64,000 nucleotides of DNA from Lottia gigantea (taxonomy: Eukaryota > Mollusca > Gastropoda > Lottiidae). The notes under the pieces are model-generated. The model was not told the origin of the DNA and made no database searches. It worked only from the letters and a program-made list of their open reading frames with translations. This document shows positions 48,801 to 60,600 of the stretch, one piece after another; position 1 is the stretch's first letter, and every line of letters begins with the position of its first letter. Both the position numbers and the translations under genes were made by a program. Where the stretch lies: positions 200,911-264,910 of the forward strand of contig NW_008709380.1 in assembly GCF_000327385.1 (NCBI RefSeq), given 5' to 3'.

Positions 48801-51800
48801 ATGTGAGAGGATTAATCTTAAGAGTGTTTCTATAAATGTTTTAACCACACGATTTCAGTTTACACCTAATCAAGACTAATTTGAAGACAAACACCATGTG
48901 TCAAGCAGACTGTCTAGAGACAATAATTTGCTGTAAAAGATAAAAGAGTTTATCTGACTTACTTGACAACTCCTTCATAGTTCTGTATTTTAGCTATTAC
49001 ATGTACAGCATCAGCCTTCGTACCCAGCTCCAGTCGGATTTGTTGAATCAGATCTGAACACCAAACCCATGATGCTAGTATCATATCCACCTTTAATAAT
49101 AAACCATAAAAAGAGCCATTTCAATAGAAACACACACTCTCTTGATAAAAACTAAAACACATTTAACCCTTCAAACAATAGTGGCTGCTCTATTGGACCT
49201 AAAATTATGTGGTACATGTATATACACCAGAACAGCTGATAAAGAGGTTCTTAATATATGAAGTCATTTAATGTTTTTATCATAAGATTAAAGTCATCAC
49301 TTGGTGTTCAAGGGTTAAAATTAGATCTACAGTCAGTGATCAAATCAGAGGTTGGAAACTTACCATCCTTCACCTTATCAGAAAGATTGTGACTAGCAGT
49401 TCTAATCAAATATAAAAATCTTATTAGATAAATGACATTTTCATTTTAAATCTTTCAAATTGTGAAAGTGAAACAGATCATTTGTTTGTAAAGTAAGAAA
49501 GGATCAACTATCATGTCAATGTTGGAAATGTCAACCATAAAATTTAGAATCTGTCACGTTTTGACCATTAATATTTGTTTTACACTTTAGACTCGCGTCA
49601 ACAAATTTACCCACTTGATTTCAGTCAACTGGATAGAATCACAGGCATGATAATTCACAATGATTCACAAGATCTTCTTTTTAAATAAAAAAAGAATTTT
49701 TCTTCAACTATCATATATTTCAGACATACATGGTAACTGGTACATTTCACGTTTTTTAACAGTAAAACCTATTTATCTGTCTGTAAAAACAATTAGAAAT
49801 GTGACAAGGTACATAATTTATTGAGCCATTTCACTTACATCATTTTCTAGGGCGAAGGCAATAGCATCTTTATCACGTTGAGTTAAAACTGGTTTACCAG
49901 GAAGTTTTTTTGGTATATGACATTGCTGGAAATTAACCATGTCTCCACCACTTTCTATCTGACAAATTAGCTCTAAGTTATCGGCTGAAAACAAATAAAT
50001 AAGTTGAGACACCATGTTTCACTGTCAAATTAAAGTTTAGTACCCAGTATTTTGAAGCTTCAATGTTAAATAAAGGGTATGATTAAAACTGCCATCAGAA
50101 ATTGAAGCACATAAAATTGAATATTTTGACAAACTTATGAATATCTTAAACAAATATGATATCTTATTATATTCAAAGCTCTTTAGTTACATAAAAAGCC
50201 TTAATAATGAATTTTCTTACGCCTAGAGCATTCTCCTAGGAGAATAACGTTATTGCAAAAAAAAATTCTCTGTATGCTTAAAAAACAACAGAAAGGAATT
50301 CAATAAATACTTCAAAATGATGAAGTATTTTTTGTACCAGTAAAATCAATATCATTTTACATCTTTGACTTGATAACCATGTAAGAAAGAAAAATACTTG
50401 ATGTCAAAAAATCAATAAAATTTTAAACTTAAAGAATCTTTCTGCAGTTTCAGTTTGTTTTATTACTGAAAACAGAGTGGGCTGAAACATATCAAATAAA
50501 ATTCCAATAAAAATGAAACTTATCACACAAGAATTACTTACTTTTTTCCAAGACCTTTAAAGAAAGCGGACCATCTTCAATATAAATGACATCATCAATT
50601 TCTGCGTTATGGAAGAATTGAGGTTGATCAACATAAACATGTTGGTTATCACAACAACTTTCATATTTCTTATCATGAGTTAACAACATAGTACCTCCTG
50701 CTTTTAATGTTATACATATTCCAATATCCTACAAAATATCTTTCAAAGGTTAAATCTTGCACGTGTACATCAAAAATCTAAATTTAAGTACAGATGAGTG
50801 TGTTTCATTAACCCTTTGAACACTCAGGTGTAAATAAATTAAATTTTATATACCCTGAACCGAGTATGGTATTAAGTACATTTGATAAACTTTATATTTA
50901 GTGTCGTAACAGCCTCACGGACTGCTGGTATGTGGGTGGGCTCTGCGTATCATGTAATTTTGTGGCTGATAGTGCAGTCACATGTGTTAAAAGAGTTAAC
51001 TGGTCCAAAGATAAGCATGTCATGGATAACTGGCAACTCCATTATGAGTTATTATAGTATTTAATGAAATTAAATAAATTTTTAGTTTTGGGACAAAAAT
51101 TTTCATACATTATAAAGTTAAGATTTTGTACTAAGAATGATTCAAGTTTTCTTTCGTGTGCCATGAAGTAATTGATGATACACTTATCCTCTTATTTGTA
51201 TACAAAAACATCACTCAACTTGTTTTTTATTTATGAGAGCTCTATCAGATACTCTGTTACAAGCCCTATAGTAGAAAATAAAGCAGATTTCATAGACTCA
51301 ACACAGTGAAGAGTCAATTATGAAAATCAATGAGTAAATCATATATCATTGAATAAAATATCCAATAAATTATAACATGACTGAGTAAGTTTATAGTATG
51401 TATCTGAATATAATAATTGACTACTAGTATTATATACTAACTGCACGCTAATATGACCTATATAAAACTCATTTATATTATTATATAAATTTAGCATTGT
51501 ATTATTAGTATTATGATCACAGAATATATTCTAGTTTGATTAAACAATTATCATTATAACAAAATAAATCTATTTGTATCTTGTTTATAAATGTTGAATA
51601 ACATTCTGTGTAGGCTTAGACAATTTTCAAAAACATTTAAGTTTGTTTATTATCATTTAGCACATCATGTTTTTGAGGCATTGTATGATTTGCTTACTTA
51701 GCTCATTTGCCTAAAGTTAAGCTTATTTATTGGAAAGAAAACTCTGTATATACAATATCTAAAACACGTGCAAGCAGCATGAGATGAACTCTTGATCAAT

Positions 51801-54800
51801 AAAATAATAAACTTTTTCAATGTAGAAGATGTTTACAATAATTCAGTAATAATCAAACCAGCTTTATTTTAATAAACTGTACTACATTAGTTTACATCCT
51901 GTGGGTGTTTAAGTACAATAAGGTAGAGAAATATCATATACCTCTGATAGAAATAACTGGACCTGAATATCTTTATGTCTAAAGTCAGTTAATATACCGT
52001 AATTATTATAAGTTTACAAGAACAAGTTTCCTGTCCACATGGTGTTATTCAGTTATCTTCATTATTTTACAGTCAGTGCTCTTGACTTTTATTAATTTTT
52101 ATAGCCAGACATTTCAGGGTAAAACTTTACATTTGTTAAATTTTCTGAATTTTATTAATAAGACAGATATGCTGAGTTTCTAATCAGACACGACTGGCAA
52201 AGAAAATCAAATCAATAGCCCTGTTCTGATACATTACACATCTGAATAATGTTCTTGTTTGACATCAACACTAAGCTTGATAAGATCCATCTGGATATAT
52301 ATCTTCTTCTAAAATTGAACTGCACTTGCAGAGTATTGACCTATCAATATACATACCAAAATATATCACTTCAACTTCGGAAATAAAGATGTATGATAGC
52401 CAACAACTTTAGATGTCATTGAAGGGAAACATAAAGGTTTGTATTTTCATAAGGTCGACTTTCATTTGAAGGTGACCTTTAAATTTCTCAAGGTCATACA
52501 GACATATTCAATTGATTTGATTAGAACTTTCAATATAATATAATTCAAACTGCACGTGGATTAGATTATTGTGAACAAAGTTATTTCTGAAGTGTCAAAA
52601 CATTCTTCATTATTCATTATACATTAAACTTCTAAAAAATAGATCTCGAGGAAATCAAAGCCCTACTTTTATCTGAACATTGACAGAGCCAGATTTGAAA
52701 TCAAGCTGATATTCAACAGTGAGTTCATCTCAAAGTCAGATTGTCTCAATTCATTAGATTGAAGACAACCAGCTCCTAGACTTCCCTTACAAATCAATTC
52801 CATGACTAAGCTTTAACACATACAAATTAATTAAATTAGTCAAATGTAACAATATAGTGCTAACTAATAAGTCTCGGTTATAATCGAATTGTTCAATATG
52901 CAGAAAATCATTATAAGGTTATACATTATCAAAAGTGCCCAAGTCGTCCACAAAACCATAAACTTGGGAAAGCATCAATAATAAATAAATAACCTATCTG
53001 ATAACATTAAATATGAAAAGATTGAGAGAAGGAAAACCAAATTTCCTTCATTAGCATTGCAAGATACTACATTAGTACAATAATGCACAAAAAAGTAAGA
53101 TGGTTCAAATTTTTACAATAAGATCAAACGTAATCTAAATGTATAGAGCGCAGTGTTTAACATTAAGAAGGTCTTGCCACACAAGGGGTTTATGTTACTT
53201 CTACAATTTGTTGCCCACCAAAAGAGTAATTGAACATCAGCCTTCAAATTGATGTCTCTAATATGGACATATAATTAAGTGAGATTATTTTTGTAATATA
53301 TTGCAAATGACAGGACATAATTGTAAATGAATTACTTACAGACTTAAATCTTCCTATTCTAGCACCAGGTCCTGTGATATCAATAGCTATAGCTACTTGA
53401 CTCTCATCATACTTCTCACATACAACCTTCCTTATGTTTTCTATCACTTTCATATAATACTGAAATATAAGACAAATGGTTTTAGAAAAAAAACAACTTG
53501 GTTTCACAAGGATTTTGTCTACCAGCTGATCTGTGGTCAAACCTCAGCGCAGATTACTAACCCATATACAGGTGGGTCGACTGGAATAATGAGGAAAGAT
53601 CATTTAGTCCAGGTCATCGTACTCTCAACCAAAGGAAAAAATATTGTTGGATACTATCCTACTCATACTTTTATTTATTACCGGTATCAAATATCGTATT
53701 CATAAGAATATTATGAGAGGCAATTTTCTTAAGAGAAAACAAGTGTCATCAAAACAGTTGACACTATATAGTTCACAAGGAACTGGGTTATTATAAAACA
53801 GAGCCATGGACAATATAGTGTACACATTATATCAAGGTTTTCTTTCTATACACTATACTAGTGAAACTGAAAGAAAGCAGATCACATTTTCATGACTCAA
53901 GGCTAATACTTTTCATTACAAAACTGATGATTGGACAATATTTAGTTCAAGAAAAATAGGTCAGTTCAGTCAAAGAGATAAAAAATAGCTGAAATAACAT
54001 CTAATTTAAGTCCCAATGGTGAAATTGGGAAAATGCCGAATGCTCATCACTTTTTCAAAGTTGACATAATGGGTTTTTTCTCCTCTTTCCTACTCTTTAG
54101 TTTTCCCTATGCAAAAGTTTCATTATAATAAAAATCTGTCTTTATAAAACTAGGCAGTGCAGTAGTGAATGACAGGGAATGTACAGAGTTGCAGGAATTG
54201 AAATGGTGCAAATAGAAGCCATAAGCGTTCAGTGTTTTGATGAATAGAAGACCTTGGTTCAATCTTCTAACTATCACCCTTTCATAAATCTAAATTCATG
54301 CCTAAGGCTGACGTGCAGACATGTGGACAATTACATATGAATATATTATATGGAAAAAATTGAAAGGATTCAGATTCTAAGCTATTCTTGAATCCACTTT
54401 GCATATTCAGAAAAAATAGGATAATAAATCAAAAGAATACCTCTTCTGAAGAATGAACCATGTTCAGTCGGCATATTCTCATTCCTTTCTCTATCAATTT
54501 TTCTATCATCTCTATTGAATCGCATGCTGGTCCTGAATGTAATGTTCAAATATAACAATTTAGAGATGTCTTTCATTATCACAGCAGTAGTTAGTTTGTA
54601 TATGAAAATTTTTTCCTCATCAAGGTCCAATTTTTAACGTTTTGATTTATTAATCTTCAGATTTGAGATATTTTCAATCCCAAAATTTGAAGTAAACTGC
54701 AGTAACACATGTGAATCATGGACACAATTTAAGATTAATGCACCCTTTTCACAGCATTAAGTAGCGTGATACATGATACATAATAAGCTTAAATGTATTT

Positions 54801-55465
54801 TTACTAAGTACTGGTATTGATGAAATTACTTCTGAAATAGCTCAAATGAAGTCCATTTGAAGGTTACCATGAAGTGTCAATTTATAGAAAAAAAAGAAAT
54901 CGATTGTATCATTGAGTGAATGTGACTACATGTCACTTGTAATAGTCCTCAGTAAGAATAATTCAGGTTCAGGAAAATTGACATTTGCTTGAAATTACAA
55001 ATGAGTTACATGATGTTCTACAGTATAGAGATAGAAACTAATCAGCAGTAAAATAAAGGAATTGGAACATTAACGTAAAAGTTATTCTGTATTTCATTAC
55101 AAATAGATAATCCTGAGAATAATAATGGAGAGTTAACTTACAGAAACCAGGGCGTTTTGAATCTTAAACATTGTCCAAGTTATTCAGCCCCGAATTACAT
55201 GTAAGCATAACAGTTTATGATTACTGCTTAAGGGCTCTATCAAATTTCTATTTAAACACAAACTCACATCAAAATGAGGCAGTTCAGTTATAAAAGAAAT
55301 CAAATATAGCTCAATCTTACCTATAGTACAGATAATCCCAGTTTTCTTCACGTTGGAAGGACTATCATCAATATTCAAATCACAAATATGTTCCAAACGG
55401 GTTTGATGTTTACCTCCATCCCAATTATCGCGACTTTTTGTTCTAGTCAAAAACTTTGCGGCCAT
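45820..55465 (-). CDS. Pyruvate kinase-like protein, probably catalytically impaired
   Basis: Eleven coding exons (minus): 55465-55321, 54532-54441, 53459-53340, 50728-50542, 49984-49839, 49090-48963, 47743-47593, 47310-47158, 46799-46633, 46394-46276, 46055-45820. Total 1644 nt, 547 residues (human PKM 531). The whole PK fold is present: [48 protein letters not shown] and [16 protein letters not shown], plus a 20-residue C-terminal extension. PK makes pyruvate and ATP from PEP and ADP. Here catalytic Lys264 (K270 in PKM) and Asp290 (D296) are kept. However Gln266 replaces the Mg2+ ligand E272, Ala322 replaces T328, Val74 and Ile107 replace the K+ ligands S77 and T114, and [10 protein letters not shown] replaces [18 protein letters not shown] replaces LSGETAKG. 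Frame and splice sites are intact, so this is a maintained gene, not a decayed copy. A non-coding first exon lies near 56970-57120. Confidence 0.93.
46422..46530 (+). mobile_element. Foldback MITE arm in PK-like intron 9
   Basis: 'aggattgtaaagaggtgttc' is followed by 'tagcatcaatttgcacc' and 'gcgtctgcagtttc', the left-arm order of the family. It lies next to the exon at 46394-46276. No right arm with TTAA was seen. Confidence 0.5.
48170..48240 (+). mobile_element. Foldback MITE arm in PK-like intron 6
   Basis: 'ggattgtaaagaaattttc' is followed by 'ctttttatgtgtatcagaga' and 'cacttatagcatag', matching the outer 60 bp of the family's left arm. Confidence 0.5.
50729..53339 (-). other. PK-like intron 3, nothing recognised
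   Basis: The 2.6-kb intron between the exon ending at 53340 and the exon starting at 50728. AT-rich; no repeat, exon or RNA gene was recognised. Confidence 0.5.
54190..54265. mobile_element. Possible decayed MITE arm in PK-like intron 2
   Basis: 'gcaggaattgaaatggtgca' is followed by 'agaagccataagcgttcagt' and 'gaagacctt..caatct'. This matches the order of the right arm but with many differences and no TTAA end. Confidence 0.3.
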
Positions 55466-56204
55466 TTATTCCAGCTAAAGAGAAAACCGTTTGATAAATG
55501 AATTATATCATTAAGAAACTGGTTAACTGTAATTGCTCAAGTGTTTCTTATCTAACTTTTTTAAGTAAACAAACTTGTGTTGAACAAGTGTGTACGTGAG
55601 TTAACACTGCACAGCACAAATTTAGGGTACAAACGTCTGTTTATTTGATTTAGAATTATCATGAATGAAATATGCCCACTAAGATAACATCCTACGAATA
55701 AACAAGATTACATTCTCTTCTCACTAGACTGTTCCAGAAGATAGTCATTTGTCATCTGTTGTGATGATGGGAGATAATAATTACTGCCTCTAATCAACAT
55801 GATAACCAACACAAATGAAGCCAATAAGACAGTAATAAATCAGGGAAACATCATACACTATCATAATTATATTCCAAAAATTATTTTAAGATACTTCAGA
55901 TCCTTTTCTTTCATCCATTTTTTATTTTAAAGCCTTTTATGTTCAAAATCAGTAAGATTACTGTTTTTAAATGGATTTATCACTGCTAATGACTTCAGTT
56001 TTAGCTGAATCTTATAAATGTAATGCAACTCTCATCAGTTTACTCTTGTCACTCTCTCTTATAACTATTGTTTCTATATTAGGTGAGAATGTATTATTGA
56101 GATTACCCTAGAGATGAAAAGCCATTTAGGCGATTTCATTTACATCAAATATTTACTGAACGCCTACTTATTCATTGTGATTGGGATTTATGGTATGATT
56201 GATA

Positions 56205-56326
56205 TTGCAGGGAAAACCGAAGAGATCATCACAAAAAAAGTAAGAATCTAGAGGGATAAGGGGGGTAATGCAATCGACCAAGGGTCCTGAACGGGGTAAT
56301 AGAAAGAAAAAGGTTGAACACCACTG
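56205..56326. mobile_element. Possible hAT-type transposon terminus
   Basis: The segment ends 'aaaggttgaacaccactg'. Its reverse complement starts CAGTGGTGTTCAACC, the typical hAT terminal inverted repeat (CAGNGGTTCTCAACC). A tract rich in 'gggggtaat' and 'ggggtaat' runs inward. The partner end was not found, so this may be one end only. Confidence 0.35.
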
Positions 56327-56969
56327 TTCAAACTGAATTTTTGGGTCTAAAAAAGGAATCAAATCAAATAAGATACCATACATACATTTTTAATGATTTT
56401 AGATAATATCAATTTATTTTGAAATGTGAAATTCGAAATACCGTACAAATTTATTTTATTAATTAGAATTTTATCTTAATTTTAAATCAAAATAAATTAC
56501 TGTATAGAAATATTTACATGATTGAATGATAAAATACAGTAAGCACATTGCAAGCTGACTCAACAGTGGAATGAAATTAAATTTACATTCTACTAATCTG
56601 CTTCTCAGATAGAAAAGAAAAGGACATTTATTTTATAATAGGCAGGCCTATTGTGTGGAATAAGCTAACAACAATACCAGTAGCCTAACATTCTATAATA
56701 GTCAATTGGCCCATCAAGTAATGTGATCAACATCAAATTGAACACTGAAACTACATCTAACCTATGGCTCTGCCTAATCAACTCAGACAACTGTCAAGAC
56801 ATTTACACAGTTATGAGTGTGAAGGCCTAACCTAACAGCCTAACACAATGTCATTATATGACTATTTCATAAATAATAGTGCTGCCAAACCAAGCAAGAT
56901 GAATGATGACAATTTATGCAGATGACAGTTATGCTATTGCTTCATGATTTTTACAAGAATTTAACTTAC

Positions 56970-57146
56970 CAACTAACAAAATTAGAAAATAAATCACACT
57001 GGATAAACGGTATGAAATTACAGTGGTTTTTGACAATCGTCTCCTTGTAAACACAAGCGTCGTCTGCTTGCGAAACTAGATGACTCTTCTTTTTTAGAGG
57101 AAAGAATCGTTAGTCTGTCACGTGATTTCTACACACAGTCACGCCC
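56970..57146 (-). promoter_or_regulatory. Probable promoter and non-coding exon 1 of the PK-like gene
   Basis: On the minus strand a donor GTAAGTT follows base 56970. The coding exon has its own acceptor (CTTTAG, exon from 55474), which implies a 5' UTR intron of about 1.5 kb. Upstream, CACGTG (57119-57124) is an E-box, and GGGCGTG (57146-57140) resembles a KLF/SP site. No TATA box was noticed. Confidence 0.4.
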
Positions 57147-58477
57147 ATTTTTTTTTTGATTGAAGACAATTATAGTATACATGTATACTTGCCGCCTCTC
57201 GTCCTAAATGTTTTTCTTTTGTCATGTATTTCTTCCCATCAACTTATATAGATTAACAAGTCTACAACTTTCCATCAACAAAATGATATATAGTCTCACG
57301 GAAAATTATATTCAAAAACACTGTCGGAAACAAAATTCATCCTCGCTCACCCACTTTCTTACCATCAAGTAAGCAGTAAAGTACCAGTACGATCTTCAGT
57401 AGTCCTATCGGACCCGAGTTTAAAAATCATCTGTCTTTCTTCTGGTAATTGCTCTTTGATAGTTTGAATTTTAAGGGAAGCTGTGGAACTAAGTCGTGTT
57501 CAGGAGAAGATCCATTGTTTTGAAGTTGAAATGTGGTTTGCAAACAGGCTGGAGGGGCCATTCGCTTCATAGTCGATATTTAACAACAGGGTTGTTTATT
57601 TATTTTTTTGTCAGTCGGACATTTTTCAACGACCTGTGAAATTTGATCTCAATTTCAGCTTGAGAGAAGGTCTACTACACCATGTTCATATTATATCCAG
57701 TTCCATGTAGAGCTATAGGCTACTTGATTGACATCTGAATTTTTAACTTCAAGGGAGGTAATTAATTTAAAGAGAGAAAAAAAAATAAAGTACACTAAAC
57801 GGGAGGTTATTGGATAGAAAACTTACATTTCTCTGAATTTAAGTTCATTTTTTACAGGAGATTAACTGTAAAATTTTAAAACTTTCTTGAATTTTGTCAG
57901 AAATTCATAACATACTTCAAGAGTGTCATTGGCAATGTTTTAATAGAATATAGGTCAGAATTATCTTGCTTAGATTAAGGGAGATAACTATGTTTCAATT
58001 TCTAAATGTAAACAAAGAAGTACCGTTAGCAGATAATTGAATTGATGATTAGTTTAAGATTTATAACAGGTAATTAAGGGATTATCGGGTTGGTAATCAA
58101 GTTATTGTAATACCAATCAGTGATTAATGGCTTTATACTTCATTAGACTAGAGTTGTCATTAAATTTTCCATTTCACCGACATTGAAAGCCATATGTAGG
58201 CCTAGGCCTAATGGCTAACATATACTTAATGTCCGATCCGGCATATAAGAGTTGCAAAATATGATTTTTTTTATTTATAAGTACAAGTAGCAATTAGCAC
58301 AATAGATTACCATAAAATTGGATACAATAAATACATGTACAACATTTGCAATAATAGTAAAAATGAAAAATTACTTAATATGTTCTTATATACTATAGTC
58401 TTTTGATTGCTGGTGATACATAATATAAGCCTTTATCATTACGACTACGTTCACTTTTTACTTAAAAAAAATAATGA
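57147..58477. other. Intergenic, no gene recognised
   Basis: AT-rich. It holds two copies of the AAGGGAGATAACT-type motif (about 57750 and 57975) and no coding or RNA feature that I can support. Confidence 0.45.
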
Positions 58478-59195
58478 AGGGGGGAACTTAAATATGAGTT
58501 TCGCCAAGTTTTAATTTCTAGGTAAAAGGAACTTAGATACGAGTAGGCTATCACCAAGATTTAATTCCCAGGAGAAAGGAACTTAGATACGAGTATCACC
58601 AAGATTTAATTCCTAGGAGAAAGGAACTTAGATACGAGTATCGGCCAGATTTAATTCCCAGGAGAAAGGAACTTAGATACGAGTATCACCAAGATTTAAT
58701 TCCCAGGAGAAAGGAACTTAGATACGAGTATCGGCCAGATTTAATTCCCAGGAGAAAGGAACTTAGATACGAGTATCACCAAGATTTAATTCCTAGGAGA
58801 AAGGAACTTAGATACGAGTATCACCAAGATTTAATTCCCAGGGGAAAGGAACGTAGATACGAATATCACCAAGATTTAATTCCTAGGAGAAAGGAACTTA
58901 GATACGAGTATCACCTAGATTTAATTCCTAGGAGAAAGGAACGTAGATACGAGTATCACCAAGATTTAATTCCTAGGAGAAAGGAACTTAGATACGAGTA
59001 TCACCTAGATTTAATTCTTAGGAAAAAGGAACTCAGATACGAGTATCACCCTGACTTAAATCCTAGAGAAAAGGAAATTTACACAAATATTAAATTCCCA
59101 GGAGAATGGAACTGAGATACGAGTACCAAGGTTAAATCCATGGCAGAAAGGAACTTAGAAACGAGTATCACCAAGAAAATACCCGTGGAAAGGAA
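58478..59195. repeat. Minisatellite, 45-bp unit
   Basis: A tandem array whose unit runs 'aaggaacttagatacgagta', 'tcaccaagatttaattccta', 'ggaga'. Anchor GGAACTTA recurs at about 58528, 58578, 58623, 58668, 58713, 58758, 58803, 58848, 58893, 58938, 58983 and 59028, mostly 45 bp apart; the first gap has 5 extra bases. Two units carry 'tcggcc' in place of 'tcacca', 90 bp apart. About three worn units follow to 59195 and one precedes. The unit length is divisible by three, but no frame stays open across the array. Confidence 0.9.
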
Positions 59196-59469
59196 CCTAT
59201 ATTCTAAGGTAAGGAGGAAGAAACTTTTGAGTTGAGACCCAAAGTCACAGAGGAAAGATAATTTCTTATGATTTCTATGTTTCCTTAAAGGAAACTATTA
59301 AAGACAACATAACAAAATTAAACAAATAAATGAGTACCACGACCTTTTTTTTTACTTGAGGATATCATTTGGAATAACAGCATGGAAATGTCCTATTCAG
59401 AGAAGAATAATTATTCTTGACAAATCCTGATTGTTAAGATACTGCAAAATATGGTGATTACTATAACTG

Positions 59470-60600
59470 TTACCAATAAAAGATAGCAAGATTTAAACAA
59501 ACTTTGCTCGATAAAACAAGATATAATGATTACTATATACTGTTACCAATACAAGATAGCAAGATTTAAACAAACTTTTGGTGATAGAGTAATATATAAT
59601 GATTACTATACTGTTACCAATAAAAGATAGCAAGATTTAAACAAACTTTGCTCGATAAAACAAGATATAATGATTACTATATACTGTTACCAATACAAGA
59701 TAGCAAGATTTAAACAAACTTTTGGTGATAGAGTAATATATAATGATTACTATACTGTTACCAATAAAAGATAGCAAGATTTAAACAAACTTTGCTCGAT
59801 AAAACAAGATATGATGATTACTATATTACTGTTACCAATAAAAGATAGCAAGATTTAAACAAACTTTGCTCGATAAAACAAGATATGATGATTACTTTAT
59901 ACTGTTACCAATAAAAGATAGCAAGATTTAAACAAACTTTTGGTGATAGAGTAATATATAATGATTACTATATACTGTTACCAATAAAAGATAGCAAGAT
60001 TTAAACAAACTTTGCTCGATAAAACAAGATATGATGATTACTTTATACTGTTACCAATAAAAGATAGCAAGATTTAAACAAACTTTTGGTGATAGAGTAA
60101 TATATAATGATTACTATATACTGTTACCAATAAAAGATAGCAAGATTTAAACAAACTTTGCTCGATAAAACAAGATATGATGATTACTTTATACTGTTAC
60201 CAATAAAAGATAGCAAGATTTAAACAAACTTTGCTCGATAAAACAAGATATGATGATTACTTTATACTGTTACCAATAAAAGATAGCAAGATTTAAACAA
60301 ACTTTTGGTGATAGAGTAATATATAATGATTACTATATACTGTTACCAATAAAAGATAGCAAGATTTAAACAAACTTTTGGTGATAGAGTAATATATAAT
60401 GATTACTATATACTGTTACCAATAAAAGATAGCAAGATTTAAACAAACTTTGCTTGATAAAACAAGATGTAATGATTACTATATACTGTTACCAATAAAA
60501 GATAGCAAGATTTAAACAAACTTTGCTTGATAAAACAAGATGTAATGATTACTATATACTGTTACCAATAAAAGATAGCAAGATTTAAACAAACGTTTGG
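59470..60600. repeat. Minisatellite, 73-bp unit with two alternating variants
   Basis: Sixteen units share 'ctgttaccaataaaagatag' plus 'caagatttaaacaaactt'. Anchor GATAGCAAG occurs at about 59482, 59555, 59626, 59699, 59770, 59844, 59917, 59990, 60063, 60136, 60209, 60282, 60355, 60428, 60501 and 60574, nearly always 73 bp apart. The linker is either A ('tgctcgataaaacaagatat') or B ('ttggtgatagagtaatatat'). The order is A B A B A, A B A B A, A B B A' A', with A' having 'tgcttgat'. Confidence 0.92.

Noticed and set aside
59470-60600. Regular direct repeats that could suggest a CRISPR array
   Set aside because: The genome is clearly eukaryotic, and the repeated part is the whole 73-bp unit with only two linker types, so this is a minisatellite.
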